From positions 835,740 to 899,739 of the forward strand of contig JAYKAV010001798.1 of assembly GCA_035582835.1 (NCBI GenBank): a stretch of DNA of 64,000 nucleotides, read 5' to 3'. The notes beneath the pieces are model-generated. The model was not told the DNA's origin. It saw nothing but the letters and a program-made list of their open reading frames with translations, and did no database searches. This DNA is from Phoebastria nigripes. Its lineage: Eukaryota > Chordata > Aves > Procellariiformes > Diomedeidae. The position numbers were made by a program, and so were the translations under genes. Of this stretch, positions 1 to 25,935 are shown piece by piece. How positions within the stretch are numbered: position 1 is the stretch's first letter; each line of letters starts with the position of its first letter.

Positions 1-3000
1 TACACACTAGCACAAGCTTATTATTAGTGAATTATAAAATCAAAATTAGACAACATAAAAAAAATAAACAGGATAAAGGAATTGTTAGACAAAAAAGTAC
101 AAAAAGTGCATAACACACGTACACTCTAAAAATAAGGACCAAATCATACAATCAATTCTGTGCTTAACTTATTATCACGAGAAGTCTTAAAAATCATCAA
201 GCTTATTCAAAACTAAAAAAATCACAAAAAACAACAAAGCAAAAAAACAACAAAAACAAACCCCACAAAATACATGCATAGTGTTTCTGGAGTTGGAGCC
301 AACAGTGTATCATTACCTCCTGCACCAATAAAATAGCGGAGGCCGTAAGAACAGCTACAATTCTGCAATAATTTTAAGATCGTGGATATCAGGCAGCAAT
401 TGACTTGCAATCAGACAAGCCACTCATCTGTAAGAAAACATGTACTGAGGAACAGCTGATTACCTCTCTTCCATTAGTTGTGCATCTTGTCTATTTAACT
501 GAAAGTCCTTCAGAGCAGAAATTTTAGCATCTTATTTGTGCAATTTATTGTATATTGCTGCTCCTAAATAACCTCATAATAAAAATTCAAGTTAATCAAA
601 TTCTTGACAATGGAACTGTACAGAAGTCAAGGCACACACTCAGACTTTGAATATTCTTTGTTAGGATAGTCTTATCAGAACTAAAAATACTGCAAAGCTG
701 CATACTAAGTAACCATGGAAAGAAGACAGACAAAAACAAAAAGAATGACTGCATACAAGCCTACTCATCCTAATCTCCACTCAGTATTTTCACCAACTCC
801 ACTGGAGGAGTTTTGCAAAACCAAGCCTACAGATAAAAAAATCCATGTTATATTCCATGCTTAAAGGAAGCATGAAACCGAGAAGAAAATTATGACCCTC
901 AAATCCCTCTAATACTACCCACACAACTTAAGCAATAGGATTGCTTATGCAGGTTCCTAAGCAATCCCATCACAATTGGTATCTAAACTCAGATTGTACA
1001 GCAGTTTTACTGAGGCTAATTCAGTATCTTTCTAAAGCCTACAGATTGTATGAAGTAAACAATAGGCCAATTATAAAAGTATATTAGAAAACACTTTCAG
1101 GAAGAGGATCAAAGAATTTAAAAAAAAAAAAAAAAAAAACAAAAAACAACAACAAAAAAACCCACCTCACAAAGACTAGTGGAATAAGATACTACATAGG
1201 TTAACATAAAATAATGTGTCCAGAGAGACTGAGATAAATGCTTACTAGAAGTAAGATGAAGAGAAAAAATGTCAACATTCCATCAGATAAATTCAAGTAA
1301 TTGCATACTAACTTAATTTAAGGAATACATCTACTTGATGTATTCCTTAAAATGTATTCCTTTAAACTTTTTCTCTTATATTAATGCTATTTTTTGATTC
1401 ATAGTATAAAATTATAATATTGTTACAAAGGAGGCAGAACTAGGACAACCTATTTATAACTCCTAGTGGTAATACAGGACAATCAATTCCAAAAATAAAT
1501 TCCCCCATCTGATTTGTCCTAAATCTTTAATCTCATTAGTTTTGCACACTGATAAAGGATAAAAGAAATCTAAAAGAGGGCGAGTTTCCAGGCACTGATA
1601 GATTTTATTCAGCCTATTAGGTTACATAAGAATAATGAAAAAACTTTTCTGAATGGGTGAAACAACTTGTCATACCAAAGAATTTAAAAGTTGGTCTCAT
1701 CACCTATCCAGTGCTGCATACCTACCAAGAGCAAAATTACCACACGCAGAAGGAGGCACTGTGAGAAGCCTTCCCAAAAGCTCATTGACTGTAACATGCG
1801 CATTTCTTACCTCTATTTACAATAATATTTATAAACTCTAGAACTGTTTCCAAATCACTGTATTGGAATAGTACCAAACCTATTCTGAGAGATGGTATAA
1901 GGAAAGGAATATTTGCAGTATATTTTCTATCTAGCACGAGGAACACAATGAATCTTCTAGCATTCTGCGGCCCTATCATATTGCTCAGAAGAGCAACATA
2001 ATAAATTAAAAAACAAAGACAAAACAGTTACAGTTGAACTACACAGGCAATTCAATTGGTGTGAAGAAAGCTCACAACTCGAGGCCTTGGAGAACACCAA
2101 GACGACTAATGCCACAGCACTGTTGATTCAGCATACCTTTATACAGCTAAATAGCCAGGAAAAGTGGCCAAATGCTTCTTAGAAAATAGCTAGACATTTT
2201 ATGTCTTACATCTTTCTGCTTGAGTTGATCTTCTTAAAATATGCACGAGCCCAAACTTTATGAGATAAGCAAAAAGGGTATATTATACTGAAAGAGAATG
2301 AAAGATAAAGGAAAAAAAAAAAATTCTTACATATTCTAAGCAAAAGACTGACAATTTGAATGTGATGCATACACTGTTAAGTTCAGAAAATATACCAGTA
2401 TGCAAGCAAGTATCTTACTGAATATTAATCAATTTTATCATCTACTCTATCAAGTGAAAAGATCATGACTAATCACTATAAAAAAAGAACCAATACATTT
2501 CTATCTGAAGAGAGTGCTACCGCAGTCCCCAGTTACACAATGAACTATCTCGGAGGTGACAGCACTAAACTCACAGCGAACTGTTAACTTCAAACTGGCT
2601 TCATATGACTGCACAAACGTACTGAGGTAAAGCTTGCCGCTATAAAACCACTTCAATTCAAAATAAAATAATCTATTTTCAGTTTAGCAATAAGTCTGAA
2701 TGCATTTTGTGCATTTCTAGAGCCTTGCAGTTATTACTAGCAAAAGTAGAAGATTCAGAACTAAGCTTGGAGACATTGCTCCATGGGCACGTGCATCGAG
2801 CAAAAGAGAAAGTCAGAACATGCTGTAGACATCTGAAAACCCAAGGATAAACCATATGCCCCCAAAATTACGAGGTGCAAACAACATATTTTTCATGTTT
2901 TTTGGAAAACAGAATATTTTGTAAACACCATTTTAAAAAAATATTTGATAGCATAGATCTATCGGCTCTTCCATCTTTAAATCTTGGATGTATTTGCATT

Positions 3001-4080
3001 CCCAAAATATTGTATTATTCAAAGTGAAATTACATTAAACATACTGCTGTTATGTACTCAACTACTGTCTGAAAGCATCCCATAAAAAAATATTTTATAT
3101 ATTTTTACTTTCAATAAGATTTTAGTTTTTCATAACCTTTTTTTCTTTTAAACTGGAAGTTTTCACAAAAGCAACTCTGAATAACTACAGTCAGCTAGGT
3201 AGACTTCAACTTAACCAAATATACCAGGCAATAGAAAGCATATAGATATTCAAGAAAATGAGTCAAGTTTGAACACTACATTTTTATTAGATCTATGCCC
3301 AAATAGAGTTAATAATGCATGTCTCTGTATTCAAGATATTCAAAACATCTATTTGCATATGTATTGTATCATATGTACTATATCTATCTGCATATTGTGT
3401 ATCTACTTCATCATCTAAAGCAATGTTTACTGCGTTCCTTTTTATTCTTTCCCTTCCCCTCCTATTTGTTCAAGAAAACAGGGCACAAAATTTAAAGTCA
3501 GCATGTGTAAGCAGACAGATGTTATCTATTCTGTGCCACAATAATACTAAAATGACATCAGGAAAACTGGCAAAACGGCAATTCCCATCCATATGAACTG
3601 CAGCAAGGGTGGGAGGGGAGGGAATTGCTTTAAAAAAGGAACTGTATGCCATGTTTAGTAATTGGACTTGCAGATTATATGGGCACATAATTGTTTCATT
3701 AAGAAATATTTTTCACCCAAACTTCCTAAGCTCTCAGAACAGCCAGCACTGGCTGCTTCTCTACCCCTGTGAATGGCATTTAGAATAAGTTCTTGCTGTC
3801 AGAGACACGCTTCCTGCACCTTTCACCTTCGTTTCTTTTCAATTCTTATCTGAAAAAAACACAAAAAATCCAGGGTCTGAACGCTCACAATTAATAAACA
3901 CGACTTCTTCATAACTGTGAAGGCAATTAACCCTCAAAACAACCTACCAACAAGTTTTGCGAGTTACTTCCCCTCACCATAAGAGCTTATCTACTTTTCC
4001 AGAACACGTACTCTGATCCAAAAAGACATTAATTTCGGAAAACCTTCAGAGCCAGGAGATCAGATTTATTTCTCCACGCG
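1..4080. other. AT-rich flank, presumed CSPP1 intron 1 (minus strand)
   Basis: This stretch is AT-rich and contains simple A-runs (about 1119-1139) and a perfect hairpin at 1318-1350. No coding exon could be identified with confidence. By conserved vertebrate synteny, CSPP1 starts head-to-head with COPS5, so this should be the first intron of CSPP1 read on the minus strand. I looked for the conserved CSPP1 N-terminal coding sequence on the minus strand and did not find it. Two weak exon-like minus-strand blocks (464-530 and 1726-1788) are described in the findings. Confidence 0.4.
1318..1350. repeat. Perfect 14-bp inverted repeat (hairpin)
   Basis: The arm TTAAGGAATACATC (1318-1331) is followed by a 5-base loop (TACTT) and the exact reverse complement (1337-1350). 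A further imperfect direct copy of the right arm follows at about 1351-1364. It may be the remnant of a small inverted-repeat transposon or a chance structure; no transposon family was recognised. Confidence 0.7.
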
Positions 4081-4364
4081 TGACAACTCGGGGAAGCACC
4101 TCTCCCTCTCCCTCGCCCCCGCCCCCGGCCCCGGCCTCCAGCGCGCGCGCGCCCGCCCGCCCGCGCACAGGCCGCCCCCGCCTCCCCACCTCTCTCCTTC
4201 CCTCCTCGGCAGCATTTCTCAGGCAGCCCCGGAAGCACCGACCCCCCCCCGCCCCGGGCCAGGTGTGAGGCGCTGCCGCCCGCCCGAGACCGCGGCCGCT
4301 GGCGGCTGTGCGCCGGGCGGGGAGGCGGCACTCGGGGCTCGGCCCCTTTAAGGAGCGCGGCGCC

Positions 4365-4377
4365 GTTGTTAGGCAAC
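4365..4377. promoter_or_regulatory. RFX X-box-like element
   Basis: GTTGTTAGGCAAC fits two RFX half-sites (pattern RYYNYY and RRNRAC) separated by one base. It lies inside the CpG island about 890 bp upstream of the COPS5 start codon, on the side where CSPP1 should begin. RFX factors drive ciliary genes through X-boxes and CSPP1 is a cilium/centrosome gene. Binding here is inferred from the motif only. Confidence 0.45.
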
Positions 4378-4745
4378 GGCCTCACAACAAACGGCTCCCG
4401 CCGGAAGGCCTCGCGGAGCCCCGCTGCCCCGTGCGGGGACGCCCAGGCCCGGCACCATGGCCCGGGCCCCAGCCGGCGCGCCCCCGGCCCGCCCCGCTCC
4501 CTGCGCCGCCTCCCGCGCCCGTCCCGCTCCCCGGCGAGCCGCCCCCGTCCCAGCCGCCGCCCGCTCGGGGCTGTGGACAAAGGCGGCCGCTCGGCCTGCG
4601 CGCGGCGGGGCTGGCAGAGCGGGCTGCGGCGGGAGGGTTCCGGGGCGCTGCCCCGACCGCACCGCTCACCGGCGCCGGCGGCCGCAGCTCTCTCCGCGTC
4701 CCGCGCGCGTTACCGCCTCCCCGGAAACCGGCGGGCGGCGCCGAG

Positions 4746-4760
4746 CAGCGCCCCCTGCTG
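4746..4760. promoter_or_regulatory. CTCF-like binding motif
   Basis: CAGCGCCCCCTGCTG closely matches the reverse-orientation core of the vertebrate CTCF consensus (AGCGCCCCCTGCTGG type). It lies in the promoter CpG island. A GC-rich island gives chance matches, so this is a candidate only. Confidence 0.4.
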
Positions 4761-5217
4761 CTCCGGAGGGCGGCGCGACGCGGCCCTTCTATCCCGCAGC
4801 CGCCAGCGGCTCGCCTCCTCCCCGGGCGAGAGCTGGGCCGGGGCCGCACTGGCGCGGCTTTAACCGGCGAAAGGGAGCGGGAGGGGAGGCGGCGGCCTCC
4901 CCTCAACGGGGGCCTTCGCGGGCCGCTCCCCGTGAATCACCGCTTGGCCGGCCGGGCGGCGGCGAGGAGGGAGAACGCAGCGTGGCCTCCGAACACTTCT
5001 GTCAGGCCGCAGCATGCTATAACCAGAGCACGCCGGGCAGCCCCACGGTGTCCCGCAGGCTCTAACAGCTCCTGTCTTGGCCCGGCCGAGGCGCAGAGCC
5101 GAGCGCCCCCACTGGGGGCGCAGCGCCGCCCGCCCCGGGCCTGCGCGGACCGTACCACCTCCCCCCGCACCCCCCTCGGCCTCGCTTGGTTCCGCCGGCG
5201 GCCCGGCGCGGTGGTGA

Positions 5218-19085
<13,868 letters not shown>

Positions 19086-19379
19086 AGTACATCACCAGCT
19101 GATATGCATCTCCAAAGCAGAAGAAGTCGTGGTTTCTTTCGCTTGGACTTGTTCAATTTGGGAAATGAAGCTGGAGTGGAAAATTATTCATTTAATTTGT
19201 AGTGCTTTAATATTTCCCACCTGTCTGACCAGTTTTAAAGAACAAAATGTTCTGAAATGTAGTGCAACTTTTTGTTCTTTATCATAAAACACAACCAGTT
19301 TGGAGAATTGTTCCAAAAGAAAAATAAATGTGACTGACTGGATTTTGCTCTTAGGTATTTATCTCTATTATCCAACTGC

Positions 19380-19385
19380 AATAAA
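19380..19385 (+). terminator. COPS5: COPS5 poly(A) signal
   Basis: AATAAA lies 295 bp beyond the stop codon. It is followed within 20-45 bases by a GT-rich tract (about 19401-19420), which is the layout expected for cleavage near 19400. A second AATAAA at 19323-19328 could serve as an upstream alternative. Confidence 0.75.
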
Positions 19386-22300
19386 ACAATTTTGAAAATG
19401 AGTGAGTGTTTTGGGGCTTGAATTTTTTGGCAAACATTCATCTCCTCTTACTCTTTTTCTTATTGTTCTGTAGAAAAGTTCTGTGCACTCAGTTAGATTA
19501 GATAGGTAACCTATGCAGTATAAGAATTTTGTTTCTCAGATTTTCATTTCTGTGTTTAATTTTAAGAATTGAAATACCATTTGCTTATCTTTTAACAAGT
19601 TATTAAATCTAATGGAGCCTTTCCTGATTCAGTTTTACTGGTCCAGCCAGAAATGGTTTCTTCTCACGGTGATGAAACATTCATGCATGATACAACAGTA
19701 TTTTGCTTGTAGCTTCACACTTATGATGGACATTTTATATTTCTAAGTAGTCAAGTAACAACCAGTTCCACAGTGAAACTAATAATATGGTTATATACCA
19801 TTATTTTTCTCCTGCTCACCTTCTATTGCTTGTCATAGTGACTTGTTGCATGCAAAGGAACAAAATGAAAAATTATTATCTCTGAAATACGCATTAGGCT
19901 AATTTAGGGCCGCAGATACTAAAATGCATTAATCATAATTGCTGGCTTACAACATGGTGCTGCTGCAGGGCTGATCTAAGTTTGTTTTGGAAGCTTTCAT
20001 ACTGCATTTCAATAATTCAAGATGTTTGGATTTCTTTTAAGTTTTTATACTTGATCCTGAGTTTCCTGGGGTTTTTGGAATGTTTACTTTTGGGATAATT
20101 TATAACATGCTTTATACAATACGCCATTATGCTTCATACCTTAAGTAACTGATACTCCTTTTCAACCTTAACTCTGCCTTGATGTGGGTTTTGTTTTTGT
20201 TTTGGTCTGGAAATTTTAATAGCTATTACTCATTTGGGGCTTTTCATCCAAATGGATATGAAGCGAAGATGCAAGTTATACAATGGAAACTTACCATTCA
20301 GCAGGGAAATGCAGATACCCTGAAGCAGAAACTCATCAAGAGTTTTAAAGCAGCAGCATCCAACAGTATAGGAAAAATATACTTACTTGGAGCTAGTAAA
20401 GTTGAGATAATTATCAGATGTGCAGTTTGATAGGAGAACAATTTTATGTTTCTTCCAGCATGGCAGTGGAGGCAGGAGAAGAAAGCTGTGGTATTTTAAT
20501 ACTCAAAGCTATTAATTTTCTTGGAATTGGCAGTGATAGACTTCTGTACAAGCAAGCACAGTACCTAAGCCCACAGCAGTACCTTTTAAGTTCAAGAAAG
20601 ACACAGCAAGTGTACCTGGCCAGTAACTTTTCCTACTTATTTTCTTCTACAGGTGTTCGTGAGACTTGAAATTTTAGCACACAGCTATTGTCCCACTCAA
20701 TATGCGTTTACACAAAGTACACTGCTTTTGTGAGAAAATACCTATTAGGAAGTATAACCTATGTTGCCACTTTATAGAATTCTCTTTGCATAACATGATC
20801 CAAAAGTTTTGGACATCTTGTATCTACCTGAAATATAAAATAATAGTTTAATCTCATATTAGTCTATTTAGTGTATTTAAACTGTCCTCATTTGTGATTG
20901 CAATGAGCTGAAATTTCATGCACGTAGGCTCAGGCTGAATGTTTTTAGTCACAGTTGGCTTTAAAATACCAAGCTGTTTTATAAACTATAGGAATATGAA
21001 TGCTGATGCTTGAATGCTGATGTAAACAGTTGTCCATTGAGTTAAGTGTGTTGTTACTTGCTGAGCATATAGTGTTATAATTCAATTTAAAATCATCCAT
21101 GTAGGGTGGCTATACCTGGGGCCTGTATAGGATCCTTTCTGCAGTGTTCAGGAACCAAAATAACAATGCCCTTGTCTTTGATCAACCATTTTTAATGCTA
21201 GCGTTATTCCAAATTCTGCCTTAACTGAGATCAGAATTCCATACATTGGAGATGTTTACCACAAAGGAGTCATCCAATATGTACGTACACGCACACAAGT
21301 GTATCCTAAATGATGGAGAATCATTAAGGGACAGAAAGTATGCCTTAATTCTACCAAATAGTTTTGAGACTTTAAAAATATTAGGAATAAAGGTATTCTT
21401 GAGAACAATACATGTTGTATATCAACAAATACGTGAATTCGTTCTTCCACATTTACACCCACTTTTCATTTAGAAATTAGTTTATGCAAATGAGTGCCAC
21501 ATATCAGGTAATTATTTTGACAGCTAAAGTAATTCAGTACATACTAAAGCACATGCAAATAGGTTCTCTTTATTTAGATCTTTGAGACAAGCATGCATAC
21601 AAAAATTCTGAGTGCCTTTGACATTTTAATAAATAAAAATCTAATTCAATGACCACAATTTCTTCATCTAACAGTACTTGCCAACAGATATTAAAATTAT
21701 GGAATGCTGAAATGCTGAATTGTGTTTGAACTTCTTCCCTCTCCTGTTCTTCTGTTTTTTCAAGTTGTCCTGTATGCTTACCTTTCTCACGTATCCAAAT
21801 TGCATTTTTAAACAATTTATACATTCTAATCTCAACAAAATCCAAAGAAATATATGCATATTTGTAACAATCAAATACCAACTACTAAGCTGTAATTCCT
21901 GATCAAGTACCAGTTTGCCTTTATGGTGCACAGGCTTTAAGAGCAGCGTTTCAGATTTATTCTGTGATTACTGAAACAGTCAAAGATGCTTCATTGTCCT
22001 ATGAGACCTGCTTCTCCTTTGAAGTTCCCTTCAGATGTTTGGTAAGGACTGGAATGGCAGCTCCTATAAATGAATTTTCTTGCCTGAAGATTGAATGGTT
22101 GTGCTTCTGTTGCCACATGGAACCAGAAAAAAGACAATTTTCTTGCCTTTTTCTTTTTTAAATTTACTGAATGGAGTAATGCAGCTGTGAGAGACTGGCT
22201 TCCATTTCTGTTCACCTCTTGTCCTATCTTCCAGTCTACCTAAAAGCCAAATAGGCAAGAGAAGGTAAGGGCTTACGGGGAACGCCCTGGTGGTTGGCCA

Positions 22301-22469
22301 TCTCTTAACAGCAGCCGTAGGAGCGTTGCTGGGGAAGAGCACGTGAACCTGGCCACTTTTTTACCTGTTTTGAATGGATCTAGTAGCTTTATAGAGTATT
22401 TCTAGTTCTAATAGTGTGGCATGTGCCAATTAACAATTTTGTTTGCCTTACCTTCCACCTTTATGATTT

Positions 22470-23000
22470 ATTAGCTTTTATCGTATCACCTCAGCCTTCT
22501 CTCCAAACTGAGAAGTTTCAGCTTTTTCATGCTGTTGTTATAAAGCTGCCACTTTACCCACTCGATCATTTTAGTTGCCCTCCATACCGTGTCTCATCCT
22601 GCTTTGTCCTTGACACGCAGAGCCCAGAACTCCACTGTACTCAAGGTTTGGGTGCACCAAAGTTTTATATAGAGGCAAAATAGTTCTCCCTTGTTCTCAG
22701 CACCCTTCCTGGTGACACCCAGTGTTTGGTTGGCTTATTTGGTTGCTGCTGCACATCAAGCTGGTGATTTCAAAATCTTAAAAACTGCTTAAGTTTGAAT
22801 TGGTAGGTACAACTCTGCAAAGCATCATGTAGGCATGGTTCAGATTTTCCCAAGATGCATTTATCTACATCGAAGCTCCTCTGCCACATTTTTGCTCACT
22901 CAGTTTTGTTAGATCCTTTTGGAGTTCCTCACCATCAGCGAGGTTTTTGGCTACCCAGAAGAGCCAAGTTACCAGCTGAAAACTTCAAGATACTTAGTTA
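22470..23000 (-). mobile_element. Ancient CR1/L3-like LINE fragment, minus strand
   Basis: On the + strand the sequence follows the order of landmarks seen in amniote CR1 elements. These are a 'gatcattttagttgccctcc' block, a 'cagaactcca.tgtactcaag' block, a 'cacccagtgtttggttggctt' block and a 'gttagatccttttggag' block near the inner end. It is far more diverged than the other CR1 copies here, with many small indels and no open frame, so it predates them. The boundaries are approximate. Confidence 0.65.
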
Positions 23001-25721
23001 TCTTTAACTTCTCAGGGTTTCATCTGATTGAGGTGCTCATTTCAGAGAGGACTTTACCCCAGTGATACTGACTATATTTGACAATGTATTGCCATACTTT
23101 TGGACAGTAAAGTCAAATGCAAAATATTGTGCTGTCTATAACAAAATTCGAGCTTGGATTGTCTTCATAATTCAGTACAATGTCTAGCCATTGTTTCATA
23201 TTCTGAATATCCAGAGTACTGCACCAAGAATAGTAACTCAACTATAGGACAAACTTTTGAAAATAAACGCATTGGAGGACAAACATTGAATCGCAGTGAC
23301 TGCAGGGAAGAATGTTTTGCTCTCTAAAGGCTGTACACTGGAGAAGGAGATGGTTTCAGGCCTAGTGCATGAATGATAAGGTGCGGATGTAGGATTCATG
23401 CATGCACAATTATTCATTTATCTTGCATATGCCTACGCTGTATCTGACTACCATATATATATACATATTAAAAAAAAAAAAAAAAAAAAACTGAAAATAA
23501 GCACTTCAGAAACTTGCAAAGTTGTATTCCTGAATTATTTTAAAAGAACTAACGGCAAGAGAAACATTTCAAATTTATATGTATACAGTATATCTGAGGT
23601 ATCTGGTCATATAAAGCAGGAATACTTCTATTTCTCAGATTTTATACGTAGCCAAGACACTTAAGGTAGTGAAATTTTGTGTTGAAGTCCCACATAAACA
23701 ATTAGATTACCTACTCAGTAGATATATGCTTAACTAATCTGTAAAATGTACCATCTTCACTCTGGTTGCATTTGCTTTAGCAACGTTTGTGGAGAGTGTT
23801 TAACAAAGCTGTAAAAAGCTAAATTAGGTGATCAGGCTATTAGGGCCAATTTTTTTCTAAATACTTCTGCATCCAGCAGCCCCCATTTGTACCTCTAAGC
23901 ACCCAGATTTTCAAAAACTCGGCACTTATTCAGAGGGAAAATGGGAGTTACTAGATGTTAAGTGTTTCCCTAGGTCTCTTACATTAGATGTCTACTGGCG
24001 ACAGAGCCTTTCTGAAGGATTAGCCCTAATTGGGAGTGTTAGGCAATAATCTCAATACACTGAAGAAAGCCAAATTTTAGAAAATGTTTCAGTCCCAAAA
24101 ACTCTCTCTGCCACCATTAGCCACCAGTATCTGGATTTTGTTACAAACTCTGTAATCTTTACTCTTACAAGCAATCTTTGTATGAACAACCTCACTGACG
24201 TCAAGAAGTATTTTTGCTTTAGAAAAAGCTAATAAAAAGGTTAACCTTAATCTTTTGCTTTTAAGCAGCGTCACAAGTTGCTTCAGTCGTCCCTTACCTC
24301 ACATTCACACCAGGCCAGAAGAAATATTCCTTGAGCCTTCCATAAATTATCTTTGATTCTAGTACTGGAATAACAGTCAGCTGCGAGCTGGCTACAGCTC
24401 TGTTCACCGTCTATCTTTGATATTCCCTGGAAAACTCCCCTTACCCCACAATGTCTCTGTTCAGACCCTGTTTTACAAGGGACTCTCTTGTTTTCCTTGC
24501 CTTCGGTGGCAGTTTGTGCACACGAGCTCAGATTAAATAGAATGAGCTCTTTTAAACTTGCTGTTTAGTAAATGAAGCATAATTTTCTTGCATTTCTATC
24601 ACTTGTGCCTTTATAAAGCTTCGACTGCATCTGGTTTTGGGTGTTTTGTTTTTACCTTAACCTGTCTAGTGTTTCATGAAACTTCAGTGCAGCAGGCTAT
24701 TCCTGCGATACAGTAACTTCAGAAGGTATAAGGTTGCCATGATCTTGGGTACTGGATCACTCCGGCACAGCATAGTACATTGCCCCAAGGCATACGGTGT
24801 TTCCATAATATTCCTCCATTTATTATGAACTGTAATGCCAGTTGATTATTTAATGTTGATTATTAAAAATGCAAGAATCCAAGATGTAAAGCTAATCGCT
24901 GACATGTTACTATTTTGTTTATAAGGTTAAAAATACACTAAATATAATTAAACACTAATTATCTTACTTATTTTCTCCCCTTTGCTAAATTTTGGATTTT
25001 TTTTTATTTTAGATCAGTGTTTTAAAATAAGCTTGGTAGGTTACTTTCTCTTTGATAAACATACTGTTTATTTTATCTATTTTTATTGATGTGCCCCAAA
25101 AAGTCCAAATCAGAACTGGACTCTCATTATGCTACTAAGATATAATTAACATAATATGTTTATACACAATATTTCAAGTATTTATTGAAATCCCAATATA
25201 AAAGATTTTGTGTATCATACCATAAACTAGGTTAAGATAAAATGATAAAAACAAATACTTTCAAAAGTACAAAACCAGACAAAATTTAAATACTGCAGAG
25301 TTGAGCTAGCATCNTTTTAAGGGTGCAAGTCCCTAAGAGGTGAAAAAGATTAAAATATGGGGTGATAATACCTAAGATTAATTGCATGCACGTAGAATTT
25401 TTTTCTTGTGTCAAGTCTTGGAAGAACTGACATCAGAGAGTCGCCAGTTAGTTGAAGGATTTTTCTGGAATTAAAAACAATTATGCTAAACCTTTAAGGA
25501 ATTAATGAAGTATCTTGTTCCTTGGGGTGTATTTTTTATGAGATGTAGTTTTACTTTTCAGAGCCTAGGAATAATATCCACGAGGAAATATGTGATTTAG
25601 GCAAGTTAATTTTGACCCTCAGATGAAACTTCTAACATATGAAATATTTGCTGTGACGTTTGGTTTGTTTTTCATTATGAAAAATTGCTTCATACAGGGC
25701 TTTCTGAAAACTACAGTATTC

Positions 25722-25935
25722 TGGGAAGTAGCATGGTCCAATGGATAGGTCATAGGACTGCATCTCAGGAGAATTGGGTTTTCTTCCTGACTTTTCACAA
25801 ACCGGGAGTGCATAAACTTTAGCAAGGCATTTTTGCCAGAGCTAGTATCTGTTTTCCTCTATGAAATAATAAGATTGATCATTAGCCTTTTAAAAATACA
25901 GATGAAAAAGGATATGTAAGTATTACCATTTTTAT
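25722..25935 (+). mobile_element. MIR-like tRNA-derived SINE fossil
   Basis: The left part resembles a tRNA-derived SINE head with a box-A-like TAGCATGGTCCAATGG, then GGACTGCATCTCAGGAGAATTGGGTT. The right part matches the conserved MIR core and tail: a diverged CTTTAGCAAGGCATTTTTGCC (MIR: CTTGGGCAAGTCACTT), GTTTTCCTCTATGAAATAATAAG, and a tail like GATATGTAAGTATTACCA. This is a very old amniote repeat, recognised by pattern only. Confidence 0.7.

Noticed and set aside
20179..20669. Two overlapping 83-codon frames as a small gene
   Set aside because: No known domain, no splice or promoter context, and AT-rich composition like the flanks.
25722..25800. tRNA-like head as a functional tRNA gene
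   Set aside because: There is no complete cloverleaf or box B, and the sequence runs on into a MIR core and tail.
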